64,000 nucleotides of DNA. Source: Cheilinus undulatus (taxonomy: Eukaryota > Chordata > Actinopteri > Labriformes > Labridae). The notes beneath the pieces were generated by a model. The model had not been told where the DNA came from. It saw only the letters and a program-made list of their open reading frames with translations, and did no database searches. Shown one piece after another: positions 22,801 to 33,233 of the stretch; positions within the stretch are counted from its first letter, which is position 1, and the number at the start of each line of letters is the position of its first letter. The DNA lies in contig NC_054886.1 in the NCBI RefSeq assembly GCF_018320785.1, positions 33,649,732 to 33,713,731 of the forward strand, read 5' to 3'. The translations under genes and the position numbers were made by a program.

Positions 22801-25800
22801 GCATTGTTATCAATTTAATTTATTTTGGTATCCACAGGAACGATTGGCTGAAAAAAAGAAGTGAAAAGAATAGATAGGAGATTAGACCACCCTAGCCCTA
22901 ACCAAAGTAAGGTTTATGCCACAGCTGCCCTAAATTAACAGCATTGGTAATTACCAAAATCATTTTTTATGTTTCTGCAATGGTTAATACACCAATATGT
23001 AGAAGCCCTTTAACCCAAATGATATTTTTAATGCTAAAATAGAATTATTATTGTTATCCATGAATTTTCAAATCCACTGATTTACAACAAAACTAAAAAA
23101 AATAGTAAAGCACATTAATATTTCAAATTATAGTTATTTACTGTCATTCCTGAACAGAAAAATGAATTTTAGTGGTTGAATGTCATGCTTGATTAATTTC
23201 TGACTTCTCAGAGAAGCCCAGTGAGCCGGCTCAAATTTGGGTGAATTCAGTTTGAAATTCCTCATTCCTGTTCAAAATGGTAAAATGTGGAGAGCTGACT
23301 GAAGATGAAAGAGTCCGCATTAAAGCACTTCATGATGCTGGATGGTCTCTGAGACAAATATGACAGGTGGTCTAATACATTTGTTAAGCAGTGCTTAACA
23401 AATGATTTCCTTTTCCTCACATTTTTCATTAAAACAAGGAAAAAAATAGAACTGAAAAAACAAAAAAGAAAAACAAATAAACGAGCCTTTTTTGCTTTTT
23501 CCATTTGTGGTCTGAAATGAAAAAATGGAATAAGGACAGTTTCTCCCGTTTCTTCAGTTATGGTTTCAAACAGGAAAACGAACTGCCAGGAAGTACACAA
23601 ACCAAAGACTCCACTGCTGAAAGTTAATCATATAAAGCCAGGAATTTGCCAAAATTCATACTGACAAGCCACTAAGCGTCTGAGAGAAAGACAAGACAAA
23701 ACTGGAGCTTTTTGGACAGCCACATCAGCTCTGTTCACAAAAATGAAGAATCCAAAGAAAAAAGAAGACCGTAGCTAATGTGGAACATGGAGGAGGTTCG
23801 GTTAGGTTCTGGGGCTGCTTTGTTGCATCTGGCACAGGGGGTCTTGAACCTGTAAATGGTCCAATGAAATCTCAAGACTTGTATGGTGTTCTGAAGCCAA
23901 ATGTGCTGCCAGTGTTAGAAAGCTCAGTCTCAGTTGCAGGTCATGGGTCCTCTAACAGGATAATGAAACCAAACACCATCCCAACTGTTCAGTACAGGGG
24001 TGGTGGCGGCATGTTGTGGGGGTGTTTTTGCTGGTGCATTTCACAGAATAGATGGCATATCACCTGACATCTCATACAGCAGCCAGGAAGTTCAAGCTTG
24101 GGCAAAAATGGGTCTTCAGATGAACAATGACCCAAAGCATGCAGCCACATCAGTAACAAAAAGACTTAAGGAAAACAGTCAATGATTTAGAGTGACCATC
24201 ACAAAGGGGCGCTGAAGACACAGGTGCGAGCAAGGCGGCCTAAAAACCTGACTCAGTTACACCAGTCCTGTCAGACACTGAAGAAAATAAAGGTTATGTT
24301 TCTTTTTAAGCAGTTTACGTAAACTTAGTTTCAACCGCACATGAAAATCCAATATAAAACTATTTATTTATCTAATCTCTCTGCAGCATTGTCCTCTGGT
24401 TTGCTAAAGAACTTGGGATCAAGCTGAATGAGTTCATCATGGATGACATGAACACCTTTTACTTGATCCATGGGCTGAGAAAGAGGACTTACGAAGTGAA
24501 AGAAGACCCGGACATCCTGAAGTACAATGTGACAGACAGTGAGCGAGGAAAGTCAGCCGACCAGCTGCTACAGGACTCCTTAAAGAAGGTACTGTGGCTA
24601 AGGCCGGCCACACACTAGACGATTTTTTTAATCTGGAACAATTTTAAACTATGGGAGACCACAGGCTTCGGAACAATTTCCAAATGTTTTTCATCTTTAA
24701 TCCTCTGAACACACACACTAGACAACACAGCCAGACAGTTAGATCACTGGAGACCACACACCTGCCGACCTGCCAACGACCTAGCATTATCACGCGACTT
24801 AACAAAAAAAAAAAAAAACGCAGATGTCTGTCGATACCGTCTTGTTGTCTCTTTACAGCAGGCTGTCCTGGCATGCGTTACAGGTGAAGCAAAAATCATA
24901 ATACAAGGGAAAGACTGGGGATGAAATCATGGCTGAAATTAAGTTAAAGTTGTGTTCATGGCTGTGAGCGGTGAAAGTACGTATGATCTGGCTTTGACGC
25001 TACCCGGTGTGCTCGCTCTCATTGGTTGTTGTAGATAGATACTCCCAGCGGCACTACGATTTAGAATCGTAAATATCAAACGTGTTTGATATTTACAATT
25101 CGGGATTTTCGGAGGCTACCACGCGATTTGGAGCAGTAAAACAATCGTGTTGACACCACACACATACAGACTACTCAGACAAACAGTCGTTGGCGATGAG
25201 GCTTCTCTCAGGATACGCCCCCACAATCATCGGGGGAGGCAAATCTTGGCCCAAATCGGGCTTAAAATCCAGTAGTGTGGCCGGCTTAAGAGAGGGAAAA
25301 ACAGAGTTGTAGGAGTAACTGATATCAAATAGAGCACAGTGGTGATCTAAAAACACATGATCTTCTCCACAGGTGAGAGATGAAGTGAGGAAAAATGGCT
25401 GCAAAGCAGCCCTTCTCAAATATGATCGCTACTCCGTCAAGGTAAGAAAAAATGTTCTTGTGGTTTTCCATTTGAATGGGAGAGTGAACACATTTTTGAC
25501 TATTGAGGTTTACTGAGAGTTTAGTTATCTGATATGGGAGAGTGAAAAAGGAATGCTGAAATTCTTGTTGTGTTGTGTAACAGGAGTATCTGATAGAGGA
25601 AGGTGGTTTGAGCTCAGGAGCTCTGGAGATGATTGGAGACTTGCTCAACGAACAGAGCCTCATGTATCTTGCATTGAGTGAGATGATATACGACCAGACT
25701 GACATCAACGATGACGTAAAGTAAGTCGTTGAAATCCAGAGTACAGGAGGCCTGTCATCATGAAGTAAAACGGTTACATCATTGGGTCCTACCATGTGTT

Positions 25801-28800
25801 CAAGTTTTCAAAAACACAACTGACCAAATACGGTACTTCAGTAAGTACTGGGTGGATGACAGAGGTTGCATTAACCAAATATTCTCCTTCACTGACAGAT
25901 TTTTTGGAAGGATGACAGAGAATTTTGAAGGCTGTCTGTCATTTTGACCAACTGGAATGATGAGGATGAGCATGCATTTCAGTGCACACACACAGATAAA
26001 TGCATAGACCCTTTCCGTTTTGCACACAAAGACTATCAAGGAGGCTACTTAATCTATTAAAAATTGTGTAGCCAGTGGGCTCTCTCCTTGAGACTGTAGA
26101 TAAGAGAAAGCACGTCAGTGTCAGTGCTGACAGTGCACTGAGAGGCTTCTGCAGGTGTCTCAGTCACAGAGGAATGCAGGTCAGCATGCAGAATGTTAAA
26201 GCCTTTGCACAACGAGTCCGTTTCATGTTTTTGTAATCCTGTCTGCATGCTGCACACTACGTTTTTTCGGAACAGGTTCGATTTTATGCAGAATTTCGCA
26301 TCAGTCTAGATCATTTAAATGGGTGATTGATGGTTCAAAACAATTCCCACTGATTCCTCTCGCTTGCTCACCACCACCGGATCCCTCCTCCCTCTTTCTC
26401 TCTCCCCTCTCTTACCCTGAAACCTCTCTTTAAACACCAAAGTTTGCTCATTTATTATGTGGATATAAACCATGGAAATGTAACAGATAGATGGGTGGGT
26501 TATCTCTCCAACTTGTCTCAGCACTATGGAGCATGAGTGCGTGCTGTGTGAAGCTCTCTGCCAGGATGGATCCAGTGGGATTTTAAATGAGTGACAGAGA
26601 CACAGACTTGCAGTACGAAACTATTTGCCACATTCTACGAATTCTCGCAGTCAAGGCAAATACAAACGCGCCTGACTCAGTGTGCAAGGTCCGAGTGTGT
26701 GACATTTTTTCGGATTACGATTCCTGTGGAGCAGACAAATGCGCACAGCTCCACAGTGCAGCCTTTTACCAACTTGTTATCAGCTATGGTCGTCAAACTA
26801 CAACATCTTGACATTAAAAATATCCTTAAAACTGTATGTAGTATCTTAAATTGAGCAGTTCATAGTTGCTTGCTGCTGTGTTCATCTGTCTCTCAATGCC
26901 ATTAAAATTTAGAACCTATATCTCTTCAAATATAAGTTGGGAAAGGGTGCTTCATTATTTAAACACTAGTAGAAAAGTCAAATAGGATTATATAGCAGAT
27001 ATTAAAGATAAAATTATATGACGGATTGTAAAATGGTACGACAGAATTTCTATGACCCTTTCTGTCAAAATGGCGGACAACAATAAAGTCCAGTACCTCT
27101 GGTACATGGAGACATTTGCATTGCTTTTCTTTCATATCTATCTTTTGTGTTTTGTTTTGTAAGATGGCAGTCAATCCAATCAATCAGTCCAAAATGTAAA
27201 TAAGCAAAAAAGGCTAAGCGAATCAGTTTGTTACCAGCTGAAAGAAACTTAGCACACAAAGAAAGTAAACTATTGTTTGGTAGATTTCTTCTTTCTTTTA
27301 CAATGCTTGTTGGCAATAAAACATACTGTTGGAAGGCCTGTTTATTTCCCTTTTAAATGGTGCCACTTTTGTAAAGAACATGCATTTGTGGGATGAGCAG
27401 CAGAGCTGAGTATGTGGGTTACACCCATAAAAAATTATCCAAATCTTCTCTGCCAATGCCAAAAAGCTAATTCTGCCTCTTGCTCGGTGGTAGTCTCTGA
27501 TGAACCCTGAAGAAGAGAATGAAGGCTGATGAAGATTTTGAGGCAATTTCGTTTTGTAATTCCAAGAAAAAAAAAGTGACTTTTTAAGTCAGAATTCTCA
27601 GATTAAAGTTTGAATTCTGAGAAAAAAAAGTACTCTGGCATTTTTTTTCTTCAGAATCCAGTAGGCTATATAATCTCAAAATGCTGACCTTTGTCTTCAA
27701 ATTTATTTTTTTTCCACTGGCCCTAATCCTCTTCCATATTCCTCTTTTGACTGTACAGTCCATCTACTGACATTACTGCAACACACGTTATTAAAGCCCA
27801 GGCTGTCCGGAGAAAAAAGAATGTTAATAGCTTGACTGTGCACCACAGGGTTGATGTTTAACAAGCTTTTTAAGATAAAATGTCCAGGTGAGACAAAATA
27901 GATGGAATTAGCTTTGCAGCTTAATCTTTAACTGAGCTTGGCCCTTTCATTCTTTAAGACACGCTGATAGAGGACATACTGTAGATGGGTCAAGAGTCTG
28001 AAGGAAAGCTTAGCTCAAACAGTGCTGACGACACAAACTACCTACAAAATATACATCAACTTAAGAACCTGGCAACACGTCGGCTTCAGTTCAGTCTACT
28101 AAGACCACGTCTTTGTTTCCTGTTCCTTGCAGGTACTATGAAGTCACCGGAGGGACAGATCTCTTGACCACAGCCTTCCTCGATGTCCTCGATGTCCCCA
28201 TCCTCCTTAACTCTACAGTGAAACGAATCAGCCATTCAGAAGAAGGAGTAGTTGTATCCTATCAGTCAGGTGACCAGTCGTCTCTGACAGATCTATCTGC
28301 TGACACTGTCCTGGTAACTACCACAGCTAAAGCAGCCCTTTATATGGACTTTCAACCACCGCTCTCTGAAAATAAGATGGATGCCCTGAGGTGGGTCCAC
28401 TATGACAGCTCCACTAAAATCCTCCTCACATTCAGTAAGAAGTTCTGGGAGGAGGACGGCATCAGAGGAGGGAAGAGCGTCACAGATGGACCGTCTCGTT
28501 TCATCTACTATCCCAGCCACAGCTTCCCCGACAATGAGAACATCGGGGTCCTGCTGGCGTCCTACACCTGGTCTGATGACTCCCTCCTCTTCTTGGGTGC
28601 AAGTGATGAAGAACTGAAGGATATGGCTCTGAGAGATTTGGAGAAGATCCATGGTAGTCATGTCAGGGATCTGTGCACAGGGGTGCTTGTAAAGAAGTGG
28701 AGTACAGACCCTTACAGCTATGGTGCCTATGCTCTTCTTGCACCCTACCAGCATGTAGAGTACGCAAGGGAGCTCTTCAGAAATGAAGGCAGGGTTTACT

Positions 28801-28934
28801 TTGCTGGAGAACACACGGCGTTCCCACATGCTTGGATCGAGGCAGCCATGAAATCTGCTATAAGAGCTGCTACCAAAATTAACGATGAGGTGCAGAAAGA
28901 GTCTTTAGAAACTCAACAAAGAGATGAGCTGTAA
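19885..28934 (+). CDS. laao: L-amino-acid oxidase (IL4I1-like), copy 1
   Basis: Coding exons 19885-19915 (exon begins 19842), 20410-20633, 21034-21146, 24387-24588, 25373-25441, 25584-25720 and 28133-28934. All have GT/AG junctions with matching phases and give 525 aa, the usual size of the family. These flavoenzymes deaminate L-amino acids to keto acids with release of ammonia and hydrogen peroxide. Residues 1 to about 27 ([10 protein letters not shown] then [11 protein letters not shown]) form a signal peptide. GAGAAG at 67-72 is the Rossmann FAD motif and RVGGRVET (94-101) the second flavin motif. STKILLTF has the active-site-type Lys354, and FAGEHT (482-487) with Trp493 is the C-terminal flavin region. 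N285 is a glycosylation sequon. The protein ends QQRDEL: RDEL is a KDEL-type ER-retrieval tail. Fish LAAOs act in mucus, serum and leukocytes as antimicrobial enzymes; IL4I1 in mammals is immunoregulatory. Which role applies here is not shown by the sequence. Confidence 0.93.
22079..23589. mobile_element. DNA transposon with about 60-bp terminal inverted repeats
   Basis: The left end CTGGCAGTTCGTTTTCCTGT (22079) is repeated inverted at the right end (23527-23589) with few mismatches over about 60 bp. The element interrupts the Tc1 relic and is absent from LAAO copy 2, where the flanking sequence is continuous near 42180. It carries T-rich sequence and a nested mariner MITE (22882-23394). No intact transposase is seen; the superfamily is not recognised. 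Confidence 0.75.
22882..23394 (+). mobile_element. Mariner-type MITE, copy 2 (nested)
   Basis: Same family as 13079-13613: interior CCAAAGTAAGGTTTATGCCA and a transposase start around 23278 ([20 protein letters not shown], followed by AGWSLRQI and a stop). The left terminal bases are degraded (CCACCCTAGCCC where relatives read CCACCACCC). Confidence 0.8.
24599..25289. mobile_element. MITE in LAAO intron 5, copy 1
   Basis: Imperfect inverted ends: AAGGCCGGCCACACACTAGA at the left and the inverse of AGTGTGGCCGGCTTA at the right. The centre holds a perfect 13-bp hairpin (25069-25081 with 25084-25096, 2-base loop) extending to about 18 bp with one mismatch. It is present at the same place in copy 2 (43137-43822), so it was there before the duplication. 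The superfamily is uncertain. Confidence 0.75.
25721..28132 (+). other. laao: LAAO intron 7, copy 1: almost unchanged between paralogues
   Basis: The 2412-bp intron compares with 2409 bp in copy 2 (44244-46652). By eye only about a dozen substitutions plus small indels separate them, fewer per base than in exon 8. Open frames of 60-87 codons occur at equal places in both copies only because the DNA is nearly identical; none shows a protein family motif. Around 27560-27740 lie words of a fish foldback repeat (CCCTAATCCTCTTCC). Confidence 0.75.
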
Positions 28935-31090
28935 GGGTTCAGAGGGTTTTTCTTGGTGAATGCAAAAGGAAGGATTGTTGTGATTCCATATAACCAAGGA
29001 ACTAATTTGGTAAAACTAACAGAGTTTGGTAGGGAGAAGGGTTGCTAGGAAATCTTTAATCTTGCTCCTTTTGGTGGTAAAATCACTACTGCTAACTTAA
29101 ACCTTAAGATTAATTTTTTCTCAGTTCAACTGATGCTTAATTCTTCAAGCCAAAGCTATTTTAAACATTTAGTCTCACCTAGACTCGCTGCCTTAAAAAG
29201 CTTGTAAAACATCAACCCTGTGGTCCAACATCCTTTTTTTCAGGACAACCTGAACTTTAAGAATACATGTGCTGCTGTAATGTCACCTAAATTTCTAAAA
29301 CGTTAAATGAGTTCAAAGACAAAAGAAAAAATAAATCAAAATTCAAGTTAAAATTTTTATACATGACACACAGTAAATAATAATGACTAAGACTCTTTTT
29401 ACACACGTTCTCCCATCTCTTGGGGACCAAAAAGATAATTATGCTGTGACAAAAGGCCTTCTAAATATTCACATTTATACAAAAAAAGTCATTTTACTTC
29501 TTTGTCTTGGCTCTATTTGTGCCATTATTAAAAGCTTCCTGTCTGCAGAGACACAGAGGGCCACATCACAGGCTCTCTGTCTCTCTTTCTCTCAATTATG
29601 AGCTTTGTTGGCCAAATCCTCCATGATCTCCACTCCTGTCCAGAAGTTTTACGCATGTTTGGGCTGAAATTTGAGGCTAAAGTAAGTGAGTGGGTGAGTA
29701 CACCCACTTTGCAGGCCCCATCAGGCAGGAAGGAGGATTGACACAACCCAGGTCATGCTCTGGATGTCTTTCTACATTACCAAGGACATGGGAAAATAAT
29801 CTGATGAAAAAAAAAAAAAAACACAGCTTTAGGGCGGAGTTATGGGTAAATGTGGCGCTTAAACATAGCCTAGGGTACTGTTAGGGTGGGTAGGAGGGTT
29901 GCCACAACCCCCTGGTTGTCGTGTGAATGTTCTAAGCACCTGAAAACTGTTGTTGGTTGCTGGTTGTATTACCAGGGGTGCAAAGGCCTGGACTAAAGAA
30001 ATCCTACTAAGCTCGACCTTGGCTGCTGAGTGACACACGTACGTGTCAAATGTGTCGACACTGACTCTGGCCGCCCTCCCTCCTCTCTTCAGCCCGGGGT
30101 TGTGGAACATCAGGACCTGTGAAGAACCGTTAGCGCTCTACATGTCTAAAACTTCTGCACAGTACCGTAAATGTTAAGACATGCACACTTGATAAAGCAT
30201 GAGATGATGTGGACAGCCTGCCATTGGTTGTCGCAGCCTATCCAAACTCATGCTGGGATTCAACATGACATCTAGCATTAGCTGCTAATAGCAGAAACTA
30301 TTCAAAGAGTCAAATAGTCATCCAACATTGGATTTACTGGAGTGGATTTAATCTTTAATGACCCTGGAAAGTCACCCAAGTTCCAGGCTTGCTTAAAAAG
30401 CTAACGTTAGAGCTATGAATGCAGGGATAGTGCCATTGACACAAAAAGACAGCTTCCAGAGGTGTAAAAAAAAGTGGCTAAAATGTATGGTTCTATAGTT
30501 ATCTAACTTTAAATAACCCATATCTCTTCCTGTCGTAAATAACAATGTCAGTCTCAGAGGGTTAAAAACATCATGAATGCAAGTCTCTTTAGAGCATTAC
30601 CCAGGCCAGAGAGACAAAGAAATGTAAGGAGCAAAAAAAAAAAAAAAAAATTACAACAGAGCTGAAAAAAGTATGTGCAGTTCAACTATAGCATTGCTTT
30701 ACTAAGCTAATAAACTGTGATGTTCTTTATGTATAACTGGATAATTTGATTTTTTTTTTGGAGTGGATGTCTTTGAAAGAAATCATTATGAGTTGATTCA
30801 ATCAGTGATTTTGTTTGATTTTTTTAATGTACTTCACCCAAATTTGCATTTAACAACAGTATGAATCTGTTTTGCTGTCATTTGTTGGTTTTATCTTTGG
30901 TGGCTGAAACTCATCAAAATTCATATTTTTGAACACTAATAAAGAGAACATGATCTCTGAAAAATAAACTGGCCTTGTTGTCTTTTTAAAAAGCTAAATT
31001 TAATATTTGTCATCAAATTAGCTCACTTAAATACCCTCTATCCATTTCAGGTAGTAATAGTTTGGATCCCCTATTCACTGAAAGGAAGCA
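28935..31090 (+). other. laao: LAAO copy 1 3' UTR and downstream flank
   Basis: The sequence after the TAA at 28932-28934 is highly similar to copy 2 for about 320 bp and remains alignable to about 31.0 kb. The AATAAA at 30938-30943 (ACTAATAAAGA) is conserved at 49157-49162 and is a candidate polyadenylation signal; an earlier AATAAA near 29329 is specific to this copy. The region is interrupted by the Tc1-type MITE at 29640-30170. Confidence 0.5.
29640..30170. mobile_element. Tc1-type MITE, end-degraded copy
   Basis: Aligns to the intact element at 57996-59108 (CAGAAGTTTTA..GCATGTTTGGGC at the left; CATGTCTAAAACTTCTGCAC at the right). It is absent at the equivalent place in LAAO unit 2 (near 48073), so it inserted after the duplication. 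It lacks the 570-bp insert found in its relative and so supplies that insert's empty site at 29881-29883. Confidence 0.75.
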
Positions 31091-31729
31091 GGGTATACCC
31101 TAGCCTGGTCCCAGCAGTGTTAACTTCATGTTAAAACTATGGCTAAAATTTTTCATCGACAGCCTCTTATCCATGAATGAGACTAGACTAAGACTAGCCA
31201 AAAATAAATCTATGATGACTAAAACTTACAAAAAGTAAGTTTAGTTTTCATCAAGATGAATAAAATAAGGCTAAAATGTTATTTAGTTTTTGTTGGACAC
31301 AAAAATCCATGATATTTCTCCACTGTGGGTAAATCTGTCAAACACAACACATCTGTATCTATTCTGCCTCTCGGCTGTAGAAAGCAGGGACCCCAGGTTT
31401 GACAGGGTGCAGAGAACACACTACCATGATTTAGTACCAGGTTGAACCAAGAGAATTAATGCTTGGACTAAAAGTAAAGACTAAACTGTAAGGAAAAAAC
31501 TAGACTAAAGTGATCTTGAGTTTTTGTTGACTAAAAGTTGTCTAAAACTGTTGTGGGCAGAAATGACGAAAGTGTGACTGAATATAAAAGGCATTTACTC
31601 AAAAGGCTAGAACTTAAACTAAAATGAAAAATAGCCACGCCCAAATATACACTGGTCGCCAGTCAGTCACAGGAAAGACTAGTCATTTGAATTTGTACAG
31701 AAAGCATTTTCAGGCCATGTCAGGTATGG
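31091..31729. repeat. Repetitive flank shared by both LAAO units
   Basis: Words such as CAGCAGTGTTAACTTCATGT and repeated ACTAGACTAAGACTAG/ACTAAAA motifs mark a dispersed fish repeat. It is conserved at 49325-49900. No gene is seen. Confidence 0.4.
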
Positions 31730-31940
31730 GAGCATGTGCAGGATCCTCACTCTCCAGGTATCCTCCCTGCTGCTACCTTCACGACACTCAAGGCTGCCTT
31801 CAGAGTCTGGATCAGCCCACCAGGTCCTGGGCATCTAGTATGTGGTGAGCTGGATCAGGCCCGGTGGCTGTAAAAGCTCAGCGGCCATTCCTGAATCAAG
31901 CAGCTGACCCTTCTCATCCCCGCTCTCCTGAACACATCAG
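31730..31940 (-). mobile_element. LINE fragment, unit 1
   Basis: Matches the distal part of the LINE fragment in unit 2 (49960-50100), including the minus-strand translation QDLVGWSR. The reverse-transcriptase-proximal part present in unit 2 is missing here because homology between the units ends at about 31940. Confidence 0.55.
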
Positions 31941-32108
31941 AATCGACCTATGGCTAAGTCCCGCCCTCAAACGCGATGAGCCAATCACAGTACGTATAGC
32001 CGTGCCATACACTCGGACAGCTGCTGCCTGGGCGTCCATTGAAATGAATGGGAGAAAGTCAGTTTTCATCCAGTTTTATGAGGTTTTTTTGAGATTTTCA
32101 GTTTAAAA

Positions 32109-32231
32109 ATGGTCAAACGGTGTTCATGGGGTACATGCGACTCCAACACAAGGTATATTGAGAGGCTGGGCGACGGAGTGTATTTTTTACCCTTTCCTAA
32201 GCCACATCTAAACCGAGAAGAGTGTCTATAA
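32109..32231 (+). pseudogene. THAP-domain N-terminus, truncated
   Basis: ATG at 32109 opens 40 codons, then TAA at 32229-32231. The peptide begins MVKRCSWGTC and includes FLPFPKPHLNREECL. This is the start of a THAP zinc finger: the first two Cys of the C2CH site (Cys5 and Cys10) and the FPFP/FPxP-type loop are present. The rest of the domain (the CxxH half and the AVPTIF box) does not follow. An intron might begin close to the stop, but no obvious donor keeps the frame. The preceding bases CAGTTTAAAA and a GTTAGC-rich region after it (32390-32425) look like a first exon and its flank. THAP domains bind DNA and occur in both host regulators and P-type transposases. Confidence 0.65.
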
Positions 32232-32904
32232 TTGTATATAATTGTGCAGTAAACCACAACATCAACTCAGCGTGAATACAATTAACACGGATATCTACAT
32301 CTGTTCTAAGGTAAGCCAACATCGTATTTGAGGCAGCATATTGTCACTTTGCTGGAAAGAAATATAAAGTTATTTTTAATATTTCTAACGTTAGCTAAAG
32401 TTAGCCTAACGTTAGCTCCTAGCTGCGTTGTTCGTTGTGCGCATTTATTGTTCTAGTTTTTGTACTTTAGTGATCGTACATCATTGTTAGCTGTTGTCCA
32501 AAGGGCTCTAGTTAAACTAACATTAACTTCTGGAGCTTAGCTTCGTTAACTTATCTGTAATAGCAGAGATAACAAAGGTTGGCAAACGTTATGCTGAATT
32601 ATTCAATGTAAATACTGTAGCACCAAACTAACGGAGAGACACTCTTGGTAAAGATGGTAAAAAGGCTGTTGTATTTTTCTCATATTCTGAGCCAAAAACC
32701 TTAACCTCAGTGGCTCTTTGATGCTGATCCTCTATCTTGTGGTCTGAGATTGTGATGGCAACGAGATGCGGTTTATCATGTTTGCACTGGGACCTGTAAA
32801 TTTGGGCTTGTAACTGAAGCTTTTTATCGACCTTCTCAACAATAATATTTAATATATCCCTCCAATGTGTAGTTTAGACCCTTTTGGTGACTTCTACTGA
32901 CATC
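32232..32904. other. Unique spacer between LAAO units
   Basis: Contains repeats of AACGTTAGC/GTTAGCTAA words near 32390-32530 in both orientations and otherwise nothing recognised. Not shared with either LAAO unit. Confidence 0.4.
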
Positions 32905-33233
32905 ACACTTTGGATTTCTTGTCATTTCCATAGCTGAATTTTCTCTTGCCTCTTTGAAAGCACACTTTTCTATATTATCAGTTATATGAGGTTTTGCTTT
33001 TGACTGGACTAAATGCTGAGGCTGATGTTACAGTGCTAATAAGTCAGCTAAAAACAGCATATAGCTGATTTATTATATACATTTTATAAGATTCAGTGAG
33101 GCTTTTCAAAAAAGTTTCCTCTTAGAGTTGATTGTATGGTTGTCTTTCTCTTTCCAGTTGCCGTTGGTCTGCTTCTGCTCGGCTTGTTCTTTCTCCACCC
33201 GGCATCTGGCACCAAGTCTGGCTGATTGTTTGT
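32905..33233 (+). pseudogene. laao: Third LAAO copy remnant: intron 2 end plus start of exon 3
   Basis: Positions 32905-33157 match the 3' part of LAAO intron 2 (20160-20409; 39250-39501), and the acceptor TTTCCAG is kept. Exon 3 starts at 33158 and reads FAVGLLLLGLFFLHPASGTK, then a 5-bp deletion relative to the intact genes shifts the frame to TGA at 33223-33225. Homology stops at about 33233. No other LAAO exon is found nearby. It shows that the cluster once held at least three units. Confidence 0.88.

Larger units (their letters stand above)
21620..24290 (+). pseudogene. Tc1-like transposase relic in LAAO copy 1 intron 4
   Basis: Split fragments of a Tc1-type transposase: an N-terminal part near 21770-22060 ([30 protein letters not shown]) and later parts at 23640-24180 ([28 protein letters not shown]). 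Stops and frameshifts are many. It is shared with copy 2 (41855-42830), so it predates the duplication. Here it is also split by the 22079-23589 insertion. Confidence 0.75.
15180..31940 (+). repeat. Tandem segmental duplication, LAAO unit 1
   Basis: Homology with unit 2 (34645-50105) begins at the shared stretch GTGAGCCAAAA near 15196/34658 and ends near 31940/50095, where the two sequences part. The order of exons, MITEs and flanking repeats is the same. Unit-specific insertions account for length differences: here 16227-16840, 22079-23589 and 29640-30170 are additions. Boundaries are good to within a few tens of bases. Confidence 0.9.

Noticed and set aside
23780-24185. Possible small gene with MLWGCF-type motif
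   Set aside because: The motif belongs to Tc1 transposases; the frame is a relic full of shifts and shared with copy 2.
25729-27546. Several 60-87 codon frames repeated exactly in LAAO units 1 and 2
   Set aside because: They lie in intron 7, whose DNA is nearly identical between units; conservation of frame is a by-product, and no protein motif is seen.
28293-28829. 178-codon minus-strand open frame, also present in copy 2 at 46813-47349
   Set aside because: It is the antisense shadow of LAAO exon 8 and is kept only because the sense exon is conserved.
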